This document shows, in pieces, positions 32,178-50,518 of a stretch of 64,000 nucleotides of DNA (positions are counted from its first letter, which is position 1; each line of letters opens with the position of its first letter). The translations under genes were made by a program, and so were the position numbers. The DNA comes from Bacillus_AD sp047238185 (GTDB lineage Bacteria; Bacillota; Bacilli; Bacillales; DSM-1321): NCBI RefSeq assembly GCF_047238185.1, contig NZ_JBDFMI010000006.1:930001-994000 (forward strand). The letters are read 5' to 3'. The notes beneath the pieces are model-generated. The model did not search any database, was not told where the DNA came from, and was given only the letters and a program-made list of their open reading frames with translations.

Positions 32178-33326
32178 ATGAGAGAAGCTGTAATAGTGGA
32201 AGGTGTAAGAACTCCGGTCGGGAAGAGGAATGGGTTTCTGAAGGAGATTCGGTCTGAGGATCTGGCCGCAGCTGCCATTAAAGAATTATTGAAGCGCGCC
32301 CAATTAGAGGGGAAATACGTTGAGGATGTTATTTTGGGCTGTGTGTCCCAAGTCGGTGAGCAGGCAGGAGACATCGCGAGAACAGCAGCATTGATTGCTG
32401 GGCTGCCTATAGAAGTTCCGGGCGCGACAGTCGATCGCCAATGCGGGTCCAGCCAGCAAGCGATCCATTTTGCTGCGCAGGCTATTCTAGCGGGTGATAT
32501 GGACATAGTCATAGCTGGAGGAGTTGAAAATATGTCCCGTGTTCCGATGGGGTCTAATTATCAGGGAGCCACCCCGAGTGAGTCGTTGAAAAAGCGATAT
32601 GAAATCATCAACCAAGGCCTTTCTGCGGAAAGGATCGCTGAAACGTATGGATTCACAAGGGTAGAACTGGATGAGTACGCGCTGAAGAGCCATAAAAAGG
32701 CTATCCTTGCCCAAGAGCAAGGGAAATTCAAAGATGAAATAATGCCGATGCAAGTAGCTGATGCGGAAGGCAATGCCATAACAATAGATGAAGATGCAGG
32801 ACCGAGAAGAGAATCTACTATGGAAGCGTTAAGCCAGTTGAAGCCGGCTTTCACGGAAAATGGCATGATCCATGCGGGCAATGCAAGCCAAATAAGCGAT
32901 GGAGCGGCTGCTTTACTGATCATGGAACGAAGCAAAGCAGAAAAAATGGGCTTGAAACCAAGATTCATCATTAAGACAAGAGTGGTTGTAGGATCGGATC
33001 CAACCCTAATGCTTACCGGCCCCATTCCGGCTACTGAAAAAGCATTGAAGAAATCTGGGCTTTCATTACATGACATAGATGTGTTTGAAGTCAATGAAGC
33101 ATTTGCTTCTGTGCCGCTTGCCTGGTTGAAGGCCATAGGAGCTGATCCGGAAAAGCTGAACCCATGCGGGGGGGCGATTGCGCTCGGCCATCCGCTCGGT
33201 GCAAGCGGCGCTAGATTGATGGTCACCATGATGAATGAGCTGGAGCGAACAGGAGGGAGGTATGGATTGCAAACGATGTGCGAAGGCAATGGGATGGCCA
33301 ATGCGACTATTATAGAACGCATCTGA
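32178..33326 (+). CDS. Acetyl-CoA acyltransferase (thiolase)
   Basis: The 382-residue thiolase cleaves 3-ketoacyl-CoA in the last step of beta-oxidation. The N-terminal active-site Cys lies in ATVDRQCGSSQQAIHFA (about residue 87), the His in GGAIALGHPLGASGARL (about 340), and the second Cys in MCEGNGMANATIIERI, where the usual CxGGG is CEGNG. It follows the dehydrogenase by 24 bp with AAAGGAGGG at the start. The hydratase and hydroxyacyl dehydrogenase needed for a full cycle are not in the window. Confidence 0.94.
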   Translation: MREAVIVEGVRTPVGKRNGFLKEIRSEDLAAAAIKELLKRAQLEGKYVEDVILGCVSQVGEQAGDIARTAALIAGLPIEVPGATVDRQCGSSQQAIHFAAQAILAGDMDIVIAGGVENMSRVPMGSNYQGATPSESLKKRYEIINQGLSAERIAETYGFTRVELDEYALKSHKKAILAQEQGKFKDEIMPMQVADAEGNAITIDEDAGPRRESTMEALSQLKPAFTENGMIHAGNASQISDGAAALLIMERSKAEKMGLKPRFIIKTRVVVGSDPTLMLTGPIPATEKALKKSGLSLHDIDVFEVNEAFASVPLAWLKAIGADPEKLNPCGGAIALGHPLGASGARLMVTMMNELERTGGRYGLQTMCEGNGMANATIIERI

Positions 33327-33381
33327 TGGGAAGGCGCATCGGCTGTAATGAAGGGCCAATTCAATTGGGGAGCTGAGAGAT

Positions 33382-34956
33382 ATGGGTGTAACAATAGGCG
33401 ATGTTTTTGATATGACTGTAAGAAAATATCCGGAAAAACAGGCATTAATAGATGTAAGGAGCGGGAGTTCCTATACGTACGCGGAGTGGAACAGCCATGT
33501 GTCAGCCCTTGCTGCTGCGCTTTTGAAGGAAGGGGTGAGTAAAGGCGACCGTGTCACAACCTTCTTGTATAATCGCGAAGAACTGGCAAGCGCCTATTTT
33601 GCCTGCGCAAAAATCGGAGCGGTATTCAATCCAGTCAATTTCCGGCTGATGGCGGAGGAATTGGCGTATATTCTTGAAGACGCATCCCCTAAAGTGGTGA
33701 TTTTTGAAGAGGCGTTGGAATCCATTATCGCTTCAATCGAACATCGGTTTGGACAGACTTCCTTCTGGATGTGCGATGGGGAAACACCTGCTTATGCCCA
33801 GTCTTATTGGCGTAATGTGTCTGCGGCAAGCGATCCCCTGATTGGGGAGCCGGTAGATGAAAATGATGATTACGCAATTATGTATACAAGCGGAACAACG
33901 GGAAGACCGAAAGGGGTTGTCCATAGCCACCGGGAAATGATTGAACAAAGTATGCTGGTTATCCAGGCGACTGAATTGCATGAGGATGACAGGGGGCTGA
34001 CATTTGCGCCGATGTTTCATTGTGCCGAATTGCATTGTGCTTTTTTGCCGCGCGTCCATGTCGGTGCGACGAATATCATCATGCATCAATTCCAGCCTGC
34101 CCAGGCACTTGAGCAGATTGAAAAAGAGAAGGTCACCAAATTTTTTGCTGCCCCGACGATGTGGAATATGCTACTGCAACAGGAATTCAAAAACTATGAT
34201 TTGAGCTCGCTGCAATTGGGTTTATATGGGGCAGCCCCCATGGCCCCTGTGCTTGTCCATGCTTGCCGTGAGCATTTTAAGGTGAAACTGGTCCAAGCAT
34301 ATGGCATGACAGAGATGGGGCCGGCCATCGCATTTTTGCCGGAAGCAGACCAATTGAGGAAGTCCGGGTCGGCCGGCAAAGCCATCCTCAACCATGAAAT
34401 TCGGATTGTGCATCCGAGTGAGGATGGCCCTTCCGATCCCGATGATGCGGTCCGGCCAGGAATGACCGGAGAGATTATCGTAAAGGGCCCTTGCATGATG
34501 AAGAGATATTTCAATAAAGAAGAAGCGACTGATAAAGCGTTGTATCAGGGATGGTACCATACAGGCGATATCGGTTACCTCGATGAGGAAGGGTATCTGT
34601 GGGTGAAGGACCGTGTAGACGATATGATCATCAGCGGCGGAGAAAATGTGTATCCAAGGGAGGTAGAGGATCTATTGCATGAACACCCTGATGTGCTGGA
34701 TGCGGCCGTACTTGGACAGCCGGATGAAACATGGGGAGAACGTGTCATTGCATTTGTGGTGCCTAAAAAAGAAGGGTTGGCCCCTTCTGATTTAGAGGAG
34801 TTCTGCCTGAACAGCGATAAGCTTGCTAAGTTTAAGCGCCCAAGGATGTATATCATAACGGATAGTCTGCCGAGGAATGCCAGCGGAAAAATCCAAAAGT
34901 TCCTATTGAGAAACCAATTGGAACAGTTTGCCGATGGCAGCGCAGCAATAGAATAG
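33382..34956 (+). CDS. Acyl-CoA synthetase (AMP-binding), first
   Basis: The 524-residue adenylate-forming enzyme shows the AMP-binding P-loop YTSGTTGRPKGVVHSHREM (about residue 170), the aromatic motif QAYGMTEMGPA, GWYHTGDIGYLDEEGYLWVKDR and the C-terminal catalytic Lys in LPRNASGKIQKFLLR. Domain order and length match fatty-acyl-CoA synthetases, which activate fatty acids for the neighbouring dehydrogenase and thiolase. The chain-length preference cannot be read from the sequence. It shares the operon, with GGGGAGCTGAGAG upstream. Confidence 0.93.
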   Translation: MGVTIGDVFDMTVRKYPEKQALIDVRSGSSYTYAEWNSHVSALAAALLKEGVSKGDRVTTFLYNREELASAYFACAKIGAVFNPVNFRLMAEELAYILEDASPKVVIFEEALESIIASIEHRFGQTSFWMCDGETPAYAQSYWRNVSAASDPLIGEPVDENDDYAIMYTSGTTGRPKGVVHSHREMIEQSMLVIQATELHEDDRGLTFAPMFHCAELHCAFLPRVHVGATNIIMHQFQPAQALEQIEKEKVTKFFAAPTMWNMLLQQEFKNYDLSSLQLGLYGAAPMAPVLVHACREHFKVKLVQAYGMTEMGPAIAFLPEADQLRKSGSAGKAILNHEIRIVHPSEDGPSDPDDAVRPGMTGEIIVKGPCMMKRYFNKEEATDKALYQGWYHTGDIGYLDEEGYLWVKDRVDDMIISGGENVYPREVEDLLHEHPDVLDAAVLGQPDETWGERVIAFVVPKKEGLAPSDLEEFCLNSDKLAKFKRPRMYIITDSLPRNASGKIQKFLLRNQLEQFADGSAAIE

Positions 34957-35025
34957 TCCGACCCATATTATCTATAATAGTTCCTTTAGTAAACGTTCCG
35001 CCAATATGAAAGGGGTAATGAAAGT

Positions 35026-36648
35026 ATGATGAATATGCCTTTGACAGTCGGTTCACTTTTAGAAAGAGCAGAAAGGTTCTATAGCAAGAAACAGGTTATT
35101 TCCAGGACGCATGCAGGCATTCAACGATTTACCTATAAAGAAACGGGGGAGCGGACAAGAAAGCTGGCGCATGCTTTAGAAAAGCTCGGCGTTGCAAAAG
35201 GAGACCGTGTCGGGACGCTTGCTTGGAATCACCATCGCCATTTGGAGGCCTATTTTGCTGCTCCGGGTATTGGCGCTGTCCTCCATACCATCAATATCAG
35301 GCTCGCGCCAGAGCAAATTTCTTTTATCATCAACCATGCTGAAGATCGTATCCTCTTAATAGATATTGATTTAGTGCCTCTAGTCGAAAAACTTCAATCT
35401 GGCCTGCCAAAGGTCAAAGCGTTTATCATTATGAATGATGGTACATCCCTGCCAGAAACAACGTTATCGCCTGCTTATTCATATGAAGCATTATTGGAGG
35501 AAAGTAATCCTGCACATCCCTTCAGAAAGGATTTGGATGAAAATGACCCGGCCGGTTTGTGCTATACGTCGGCCACAACTGGAAATCCTAAGGGTGTAGT
35601 CTACTCCCATAGGGGAATAGTCCTCCATTCGTTTGCCCTTGGGCTTGCTGATACAACGGCTATTTCTGAGAAAGATGTTGCTATGCCGGTTGTACCGATG
35701 TTTCATGTGAATGCATGGGGAATGCCGTTTGCCTCGGCGTGGTTTGGCACTACACAAGTACTACCTGGACCGCAATTCACCCCAAAAGTGCTTGCCGAGT
35801 TAATTGAAAGTGAAAAAGTGACCATTACGGCAGGGGTTCCGACCATTTGGCTAGGGCTTCTGAATGAGTTGGAAAAAGGATCGTATGATCTATCTTCGTT
35901 AAGGAGCATCCTATGTGGAGGGTCAGCAGCGCCGAAAGGGATGATCGCAGCTTTTGAAAAGAAGTACAATATCCCTTTTGCTCATGCTTATGGCATGACG
36001 GAAACAACGCCGCTCGCCATGATTTCTACTATTAAAAGCTATCAGGAAGAGTCGGTTGATGAGGCGGAAAGGCTGGAGCTTAAAAGTAAGCAGGGTTTAT
36101 TGGTCCCGGGGCTTGAAATGAAAGTGATTGGTGCAGAGGGGGAAGTCGAATGGAACGGCAAGGAAATGGGAGAATTGCTGATAAGGGGTCCATGGATAGC
36201 GGATGAGTATTATAAAGATGAGCGAACGGCAGATTCTTTTAAAGATGGCTGGTTATGTACAGGTGACGTAGTAACAGTAGATCAAGAAGGAAACGTTAAA
36301 ATTGTCGACCGTACCAAAGATTTGATCAAGAGTGGCGGAGAATGGATTTCATCTGTTGATCTAGAAAATGCCATTATGTCGCATGAAGCCGTGTTTGAAG
36401 CATGTGTAGTAGCGGTGCCAGATCCAAGATGGCAAGAACGGCCGATTGCTTGTGTTGTGGTAAAGGATGCATATAAAGACAAGGTGGCGAAGGAGGATAT
36501 TATAGAGCATCTGTCTTCTTTGGTGGCGAAATGGACGCTGCCTGATGAAGTGTTGTTTATGGAAGAGATCCCTAAAACATCTGTAGGGAAATTTCTGAAG
36601 GCAAAACTAAGGGATCAGGTGAAAGGGCTTGTGGCAGATAAAGCTTAA
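35026..36648 (+). CDS. Acyl-CoA synthetase (AMP-binding), second
   Basis: The 540-residue enzyme has the same layout as the preceding ligase but is clearly divergent: YTSATTGNPKGVVYSHRGIV (Ala where the first has Gly), HAYGMTETTPLAMIS, GWLCTGDVVTVDQEGNVKIV and a C-terminal Lys in IPKTSVGKFLKAKL. It resembles medium-/long-chain fatty-acyl-CoA ligases of the AlkK type. Two different ligases in one operon suggest that different substrates are handled. An AAAGGGGT ribosome site lies 9 bp before the ATG; the second ATG at 35029 is an alternative. Confidence 0.93.
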   Translation: MMNMPLTVGSLLERAERFYSKKQVISRTHAGIQRFTYKETGERTRKLAHALEKLGVAKGDRVGTLAWNHHRHLEAYFAAPGIGAVLHTINIRLAPEQISFIINHAEDRILLIDIDLVPLVEKLQSGLPKVKAFIIMNDGTSLPETTLSPAYSYEALLEESNPAHPFRKDLDENDPAGLCYTSATTGNPKGVVYSHRGIVLHSFALGLADTTAISEKDVAMPVVPMFHVNAWGMPFASAWFGTTQVLPGPQFTPKVLAELIESEKVTITAGVPTIWLGLLNELEKGSYDLSSLRSILCGGSAAPKGMIAAFEKKYNIPFAHAYGMTETTPLAMISTIKSYQEESVDEAERLELKSKQGLLVPGLEMKVIGAEGEVEWNGKEMGELLIRGPWIADEYYKDERTADSFKDGWLCTGDVVTVDQEGNVKIVDRTKDLIKSGGEWISSVDLENAIMSHEAVFEACVVAVPDPRWQERPIACVVVKDAYKDKVAKEDIIEHLSSLVAKWTLPDEVLFMEEIPKTSVGKFLKAKLRDQVKGLVADKA

Positions 36649-36780
36649 TTTAATTTCTGAATACTCTTTTATTATTATATATGGTTGACCTGCCGGGGTG
36701 TATGGTGGTATTATCAATCTTGCACCTCGGAAAAACACATTTTGAAGATAAACGTCTGAAAAGAAAACTTTAAAAAAGTG

Positions 36781-36922
36781 TTGACATAAAAGGTTGCTAG
36801 ATGATATATTAATAGAGTTGCTGCTAAGCGACGAAAAAACTTTTTAAAAAAGTTGTTGACATAAACTTCACATCATGTTATGATATAAAAGTTGTGTCAA
36901 ACAACAACATGTTCTTTGAAAA
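36781..36922 (+). promoter_or_regulatory. rRNA operon 1: tandem promoters and BoxA
   Basis: P1 is TTGACA (36781-36786), an 18-bp spacer and TATATT (36805-36810). P2 is TTGACA (36856-36861), a 17-bp spacer and TATGAT (36879-36884). A BoxA-like TGTTCTTTGAAAA (36910-36922) for antitermination follows. A further TTGACC-N18-TATTAT at 36685-36714 could be a weaker upstream promoter. No gene lies between 36649 and 37012. Confidence 0.88.
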
Positions 36923-37012
36923 CTAAACAAGACAACACGTCAACGTTAATTCTAAACGAAGTTCCAACAGAGTTGGAACAAACAAGTTTTATTTTATGAG
37001 CAAGTCAAACAC

Positions 37013-38569
<1,557 letters not shown>

Positions 38570-38780
38570 AAATTAGAAGAATGTTACGTGACTGTCTTGT
38601 TTAGTTTTGAGAGAGCATCATCTTTCTCAAAACTCAGTTGGATCAGCTTAGGCTGGCCGACAACATTGTTCCTTGAAAACTAGATAACAGTAAAGTAAAC
38701 AAACACACCAAGTAACACCATCATTTCTTGCGAAATGATTTGAAGTACGCTTTGTACAACAAAGCGCCACTGACCATAAT

Positions 38781-41715
<2,935 letters not shown>

Positions 41716-41778
41716 AATTGTTGTTTGATTTACTTTTGACTCTGTTATCTAGTTTTGAAGGAATAACATTCCTTTATA

Positions 41779-41897
<119 letters not shown>

Positions 41898-41903
41898 ACA
41901 CAA

Positions 41904-41930
41904 AGATCAGCGATTGCGCTGGTCTTTTTT
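41904..41930 (+). terminator. rRNA operon 1 terminator
   Basis: AGATCAGCG pairs with CGCTGGTCT around ATTG, with a run of Ts. Confidence 0.93.
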
Positions 41931-41937
41931 GTTATTT

Positions 41938-42485
41938 AAAAACTAATAGAAGGAAAGTCTTGATTGTATACTTAGAATAAAAAGATGGGTTGATGGTCAA
42001 TTTTTATAATAAGAATGTTAACATAGTAGCCTTAAGCCAGTAGAAATCGCAGGATAATAATTATTGAAGAGCAATTATTGTTAAAGAATAGGTTAGCTAC
42101 ATAATATCAGGATAAGAAGTTAGTAATAAAGGAACAGTAGAAAAAAACATTCCGATTAAATTAAGTAGATGTTTACTGCACTACAAAAATCAACAAATTT
42201 CTTTATTAATCGACCAGAAGAATATAATTTTCTTTTTTGAACAAAAATAGATTGAATTTAAGGATTTTATAAGAAATATGATGTAAGCTTGGTAGTGAAA
42301 AAGGTTTTTATACATATTAGGTATTTAATACAGGACTTAAATTCCTATATAAAGAAAATATGTACAAAAATATCTGACCTTTGAATGGTTTTTTCTGATT
42401 TACAAAGAATTTCAATCGAAATTTGTCGAGAACCATGTATAATGTAACAATGTAAGATTATTTGTTTAAATAAGGGAGGAAAAGC
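41938..42485. other. AT-rich spacer, no gene seen
   Basis: This 548-bp stretch between rRNA operon 1 and a small membrane gene has stops in all frames at short intervals. A TATAAT about 45 bp before the next gene is a possible -10 element, but no clear -35 accompanies it. No tRNA or structured RNA was recognised. Confidence 0.6.
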
Positions 42486-42869
42486 ATGATGGAATGGGCT
42501 TTAGCCATTTTATTTGGTGCAGCGATTGTGTTGCTCATTTTATCTTTTTCAATATCTAATAAAAAGTCAAAAGAACAAGAAGAAGAGAATAATGCTTATT
42601 ATGCAACCATTATGAAAGAACTAAAAGATTTACAGGATAAGACTAGAGATATTGAATTGGATATAGAAATCATTGCTCAAGAGGCCGGGATGAAGCTGTC
42701 TCCGGAGGAACGGGTTAAATTAAGAGAAGCAGTAGATATGCATAGACGCAAATATTCGACTGAATCAATTGCCAAGAAGATAGAATTGAGTGAAAGCGAA
42801 GTCAAAAGAATGCTTGCTCCGTACGTGAAACCGAAAGTTGTAAGGGGAGAGGTTACCAATGACAGCTAA
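42486..42869 (+). CDS. Small membrane-anchored protein with C-terminal HTH-like part
   Basis: The 127-residue protein has one N-terminal membrane span (about residues 4-23), a charged coiled coil (about 25-70), and a C-terminal part STESIAKKIELSESEVKRML that reads like a helix-turn-helix. Family not certain; similar small proteins occur next to short MltG-like proteins in Bacillus. It overlaps the next gene by 11 bp, so the two act together. AAGGGAGG precedes the ATG. Confidence 0.75.
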   Translation: MMEWALAILFGAAIVLLILSFSISNKKSKEQEEENNAYYATIMKELKDLQDKTRDIELDIEIIAQEAGMKLSPEERVKLREAVDMHRRKYSTESIAKKIELSESEVKRMLAPYVKPKVVRGEVTNDS

Positions 42870-43365
42870 ATCAATCCGTTTCTTCGCTCTTGGTATTCTG
42901 GTAGCTGCGGGTATTTGCGGTATTGTTTATTTACTTGGATCTGATTCAGGTTCAGCAAAAAGCCAGCCAAAGGTAAAAGCTCCTTCGGTTGAAAAAATGA
43001 AAGAAAACCTTAATGAGGAAGGCTATTTAGTGTTTACTGAAGATGAACTTCAAAATAAGCTGGCTACTGCTAAGTCTGAGGCTAAAGCCGAAGCAGAAAA
43101 AGCAAACAGCAAACAGCCTGATAGCAATAAAGCGGATGGATCTGAAAAAGTAGTTTACCGAACTATTTTGACAGTTACTTCTGGAATGACCAGCATTGAT
43201 GTTGGTGAAGCTCTGGCGAAAGCCCACATAATTAGCAATGGTAAAACTTTTTCAGATGCTGTCGAACGTAAAAGGTTATCCAAGAGTTTACGTCCAGGAA
43301 CATTTGAAATTAGAAGCGATATGACTATTGAACAGATAGTAGGTTTGATTTTCAGAGGAAATTAA
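42859..43365 (+). CDS. Short MltG-like (YceG fragment) membrane protein
   Basis: The 168-residue protein has an N-terminal membrane span (about residues 7-26), an Ala/Lys/Glu-rich linker (about 65-95), and a C-terminal domain with VTSGMTSIDVGEALAKAHII and LSKSLRPGTFEIRSDMTIEQ, followed by IVGLI. This resembles the LysM-like N-terminal part of endolytic transglycosylase MltG/YceG, but the catalytic part is missing. It is thus probably not an enzyme but a wall-associated helper. It overlaps the upstream small membrane gene. Confidence 0.75.
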   Translation: MTAKSIRFFALGILVAAGICGIVYLLGSDSGSAKSQPKVKAPSVEKMKENLNEEGYLVFTEDELQNKLATAKSEAKAEAEKANSKQPDSNKADGSEKVVYRTILTVTSGMTSIDVGEALAKAHIISNGKTFSDAVERKRLSKSLRPGTFEIRSDMTIEQIVGLIFRGN

Positions 43366-43369
43366 AAAA

Positions 43370-43397
43370 AGCAGCCTTTTACAAGGCTGCTTTTTTT
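43370..43397 (+). terminator. Intrinsic terminator
   Basis: AGCAGCC pairs with GGCTGCT across TTTTACAA, with a long T run. It closes the two-gene operon before rRNA operon 2. Confidence 0.92.
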
Positions 43398-43812
43398 GTG
43401 AAAAGAAAATCTTCGGAATAGCTTCCTATTTTTTTATTAATGAAAATGTGAAAGATCCTTGTATAGAATTGCATATAATCAAATGATTTTAAATGAAAAC
43501 TACGGGGGGCAGCGTATCTTTTGTTTCTTTTTCTCAACACGATTTAAATAATAGGAAGGTTAGGAAGGTAAGGAGGGTTAATTAAAAAATTCGATTTCTG
43601 AGGTCTAACGAGAAGGAAAACACTTTGTTGTTGGCTTATATATGCTGGCTGGGAATTATAAATTGGCAACTCCTTTAATATAAATCAAATAAATTGGTGA
43701 TAAACTAATATTTTTATTGACTTTATGTTATTTAAGGTGATATTATTATAAATGTTCTTTAGAAGAAATGGCAGTTTAAAAGATTTGAACCAACAACTTT
43801 TAAAAAAAGTTA
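43398..43812. other. Spacer before rRNA operon 2, no gene seen
   Basis: The stretch is AT-rich with frequent stops in all frames. It contains a short purine-rich direct repeat (GGAAGGTTAGGAAGGTAAGGA, two TAGGAAGGT/TTAGGAAGGT-type units near 43552-43575) but no convincing gene or structured RNA. Confidence 0.55.
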
Positions 43813-43953
43813 TTGACTCTAGAGAATAAAAATGATATATTAATAAAGTTGCTGCTAAGCAACAAAGAAACTTTTCAAAAAAGTTGTTGACATAGACTTC
43901 ACATCATGTTATGATATAAAAGTTGCGTCAAACAACAACATGTTCTTTGAAAA
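43813..43953 (+). promoter_or_regulatory. rRNA operon 2: tandem promoters and BoxA
   Basis: P1 is TTGACT (43813-43818), a 17-bp spacer and TATATT (43836-43841). P2 is TTGACA (43887-43892), a 17-bp spacer and TATGAT (43910-43915). The P1 -35 and spacer differ from operon 1, whereas P2 and the BoxA-containing leader are nearly identical. Confidence 0.88.
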
Positions 43954-44043
43954 CTAAACAAGACAACACGTCAACGTTAATTCTAAACGAAGTTCCAACA
44001 GAGTTGGAACAAACAAGTTTTATTTTATGAGCAAGTCAAACAC

Positions 44044-45600
<1,557 letters not shown>

Positions 45601-45811
45601 AAATTAGAAGAATGTTACGTGACTGTCTTGTTTAGTTTTGAGAGAGCATCATCTTTCTCAAAACTCAGTTGGATCAGCTTAGGCTGGCCGACAACATTGT
45701 TCCTTGAAAACTAGATAACAGTAAAGTAAACAAACACACCAAGTAACACCATCATTTCTTGCGAAATGATTTGAAGTACGCTTTGTACAACAAAGCGCCA
45801 CTGACCATAAT

Positions 45812-48746
<2,935 letters not shown>

Positions 48747-48809
48747 AATTGTTGTTTGATTTACTTTTGACTCTGTTATCTAGTTTTGAAGGAATAACAT
48801 TCCTTTATA

Positions 48810-48928
<119 letters not shown>

Positions 48929-48934
48929 ACACAA

Positions 48935-48962
48935 AGATCAGCGATCGCGCTGGTCTTTTTTT
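48935..48962 (+). terminator. rRNA operon 2 terminator
   Basis: AGATCAGCG pairs with CGCTGGTCT around ATCG, then a T run. Because of it, the third 5S gene downstream probably needs its own promoter. Confidence 0.92.
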
Positions 48963-49035
48963 ATCTTTTATTTATTTTAGAATAACAATTTGTTATTACT
49001 ATAAAAATAAAAATAAAAAAAATATAAGTAAACAC

Positions 49036-49063
49036 TTGAAAAAAATATAAAAAGTATTATAAT
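49036..49063 (+). promoter_or_regulatory. Candidate promoter of the separate 5S gene
   Basis: TTGAAA (49036-49041), a 16-bp spacer and TATAAT (49058-49063), 19 bp before the third 5S gene. Confidence 0.6.
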
Positions 49064-49082
49064 CATTATTATATTAATAATA

Positions 49083-49201
<119 letters not shown>

Positions 49202-49207
49202 CGGAAG

Positions 49208-49238
49208 AGATCAGTGTAAATGAGCACTGGTCTTTTTT
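49208..49238 (+). terminator. Terminator of the separate 5S gene
   Basis: AGATCAGTG pairs with CACTGGTCT across an 8-nt loop, followed by TTTTT. Confidence 0.9.
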
Positions 49239-49239
49239 G

Positions 49240-49639
49240 TATTCATTTTTAATTGTGAATTTAATATGGTATATAATGCTGACAATGATTATAGATATTG
49301 TTGGAATTTTCTGGAATGATCAGGATAGATGAGAAGCCTATCTTAAGAGCCTGTGAGTAAATAAATAAGTAAACGCAAAAAAGGTGGATGGCCAAATAGT
49401 TTATGTAGGTAAAGAAAAGGGTTTCCTTATTAATTTAGGACATCCTTTTCTTTGCCTTTTGGGCTTTTACTGTGAATCTGGGCCAACAAGCCTTCAACAC
49501 AGCACAATCATTTTAGGCAACACTAACAGAGCCCGGGGCAATAGAGTGTACGTTAAACATTCCTTTTTTAAATTTTGAGGGCAATAAATAAAACAATTGG
49601 GTGTAGAGAATAATAAATAGTAGCCGCGTTGAAATAGAA
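49240..49639. other. Intergenic region before fruR, no gene seen
   Basis: No convincing gene is present. A 10-bp perfect inverted repeat AAAGAAAAGG (49411-49420)/CCTTTTCTTT (49444-49453) followed by GCCTTTT may be a terminator. A 64-codon frame across it (49384-49578) is best seen as chance: it has no ribosome site and it contains the hairpin. Confidence 0.55.
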
Positions 49640-49706
49640 TGAATGAATTTGAATGTTTTTGATACAAATATGATATTTAATGATTGTTTTTGAATGAAAG
49701 TGATTG
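49640..49706 (+). promoter_or_regulatory. Phased TGAWTG repeat array, candidate FruR operator
   Basis: TGAATG or TGATTG occurs on the same strand at 49640, 49650, 49681, 49691 and 49701, with steps of 10, 31, 10 and 10 bp. All copies therefore lie on about the same face of the helix. The last overlaps the -35 element of the fruR promoter. A DeoR-type regulator encoded directly downstream is the obvious candidate to bind. Confidence 0.6.
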
Positions 49707-49732
49707 ATTTTGGCTGTTTTATATCCTATACT
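49704..49732 (+). promoter_or_regulatory. Predicted fruRKA promoter
   Basis: TTGATT (49704-49709), a 17-bp spacer and TATACT (49727-49732), 34 bp before fruR. Confidence 0.7.
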
Positions 49733-49765
49733 ATGTGTAGCGAATGAGGATAAAGGAGTGAGTGT

Positions 49766-50518
49766 ATGTTAACGGCTGAACGTCATCACATAATTCTTGA
49801 GCAATTGAGTGAGCATGGAGTGGTTGAACTGCAATGTTTAGTCCAGACAACTGATTCATCAGAATCAACTATCCGTAGAGATTTGGCTTTACTCGAGGAA
49901 AAAGGGTTGCTGAAGCGAATACATGGAGGCGCTACACTTCCTTATTCTAAAATTGATGAACCGGACATGCAGGATAAATCAACCAAAAACCTTCAGGATA
50001 AGAAACTGATTGCTGAATATGCGGTTGGCTTAATCCGGGATGGCGATTGCATTTATCTGGACGCCGGAAGCACCTTATCGGAAATGCTGCCTTATCTGAA
50101 AGAAAAAAAGGTGGTCGTTGTTACCAATGGATTGATGCATATCGATTCGTTGATTGCTTCCAAAATAACTTCTTATCTATTAGGCGGCCGTATTAAAGGA
50201 AATACAAAAGCCATAGTAGGATCGGTTGCGCAGGAAAATCTGAAGCAATACCGATTTGATAAATGTTTCTTGGGTATGAACGGAATTGATCCCCAATTAG
50301 GATTCACGACACCGGATCCGGAAGAAGGAGCCCTTAAACGAATAGCGATGGACTTAGCAGAAGAAGCGTTTGTCCTGGCAGATAAAACAAAATTTAATGA
50401 TACGTTTTTCTCGAAGGTAGGAGAAGTGGCGGAAGCTACAATCATTACAGCAAATATTGATCATAAGCTTCAGAAGGCTTATCAAGAGAAAACCAAAATA
50501 AAGGTTGTGACAACATGA
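49766..50518 (+). CDS. fruR: DeoR-family regulator of the fructose operon
   Basis: The 250-residue regulator has an N-terminal winged helix-turn-helix (TAERHHIILEQLSEHG, then SESTIRRDLALLEEKGLLKR and IHGGA) and a C-terminal sugar-phosphate sensor domain with YLDAGSTLSEML, VVVTNGLMHID and KCFLGMNGID. DeoR regulators of fru operons respond to fructose-1-phosphate. It overlaps fruK by 4 bp in the order fruR-fruK-fruA known from B. subtilis. AAAGGAG precedes the ATG. Confidence 0.94.
   Translation: MLTAERHHIILEQLSEHGVVELQCLVQTTDSSESTIRRDLALLEEKGLLKRIHGGATLPYSKIDEPDMQDKSTKNLQDKKLIAEYAVGLIRDGDCIYLDAGSTLSEMLPYLKEKKVVVVTNGLMHIDSLIASKITSYLLGGRIKGNTKAIVGSVAQENLKQYRFDKCFLGMNGIDPQLGFTTPDPEEGALKRIAMDLAEEAFVLADKTKFNDTFFSKVGEVAEATIITANIDHKLQKAYQEKTKIKVVTT

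Noticed and set aside
32561..33445. 294-codon minus-strand frame opposite the thiolase gene
   Set aside because: Antisense shadow of a gene with all thiolase motifs; no start signal of its own.
36696..36738. CCGGGGTG/CACCTCGG hairpin after the second acyl-CoA ligase, considered as terminator
   Set aside because: The loop is over 20 nt and there is no T run; the segment fits better as part of an upstream rRNA promoter region.
49321..49410. Possible T-box-like leader before fruR
   Set aside because: AAAGGTGGATGGCC only vaguely resembles the T-box AGGGTGGNACC element, and no specifier loop or aminoacyl-related gene follows.
49384..49578. 64-codon frame before fruR
   Set aside because: No ribosome site; it contains a perfect 10-bp hairpin that looks like a terminator.
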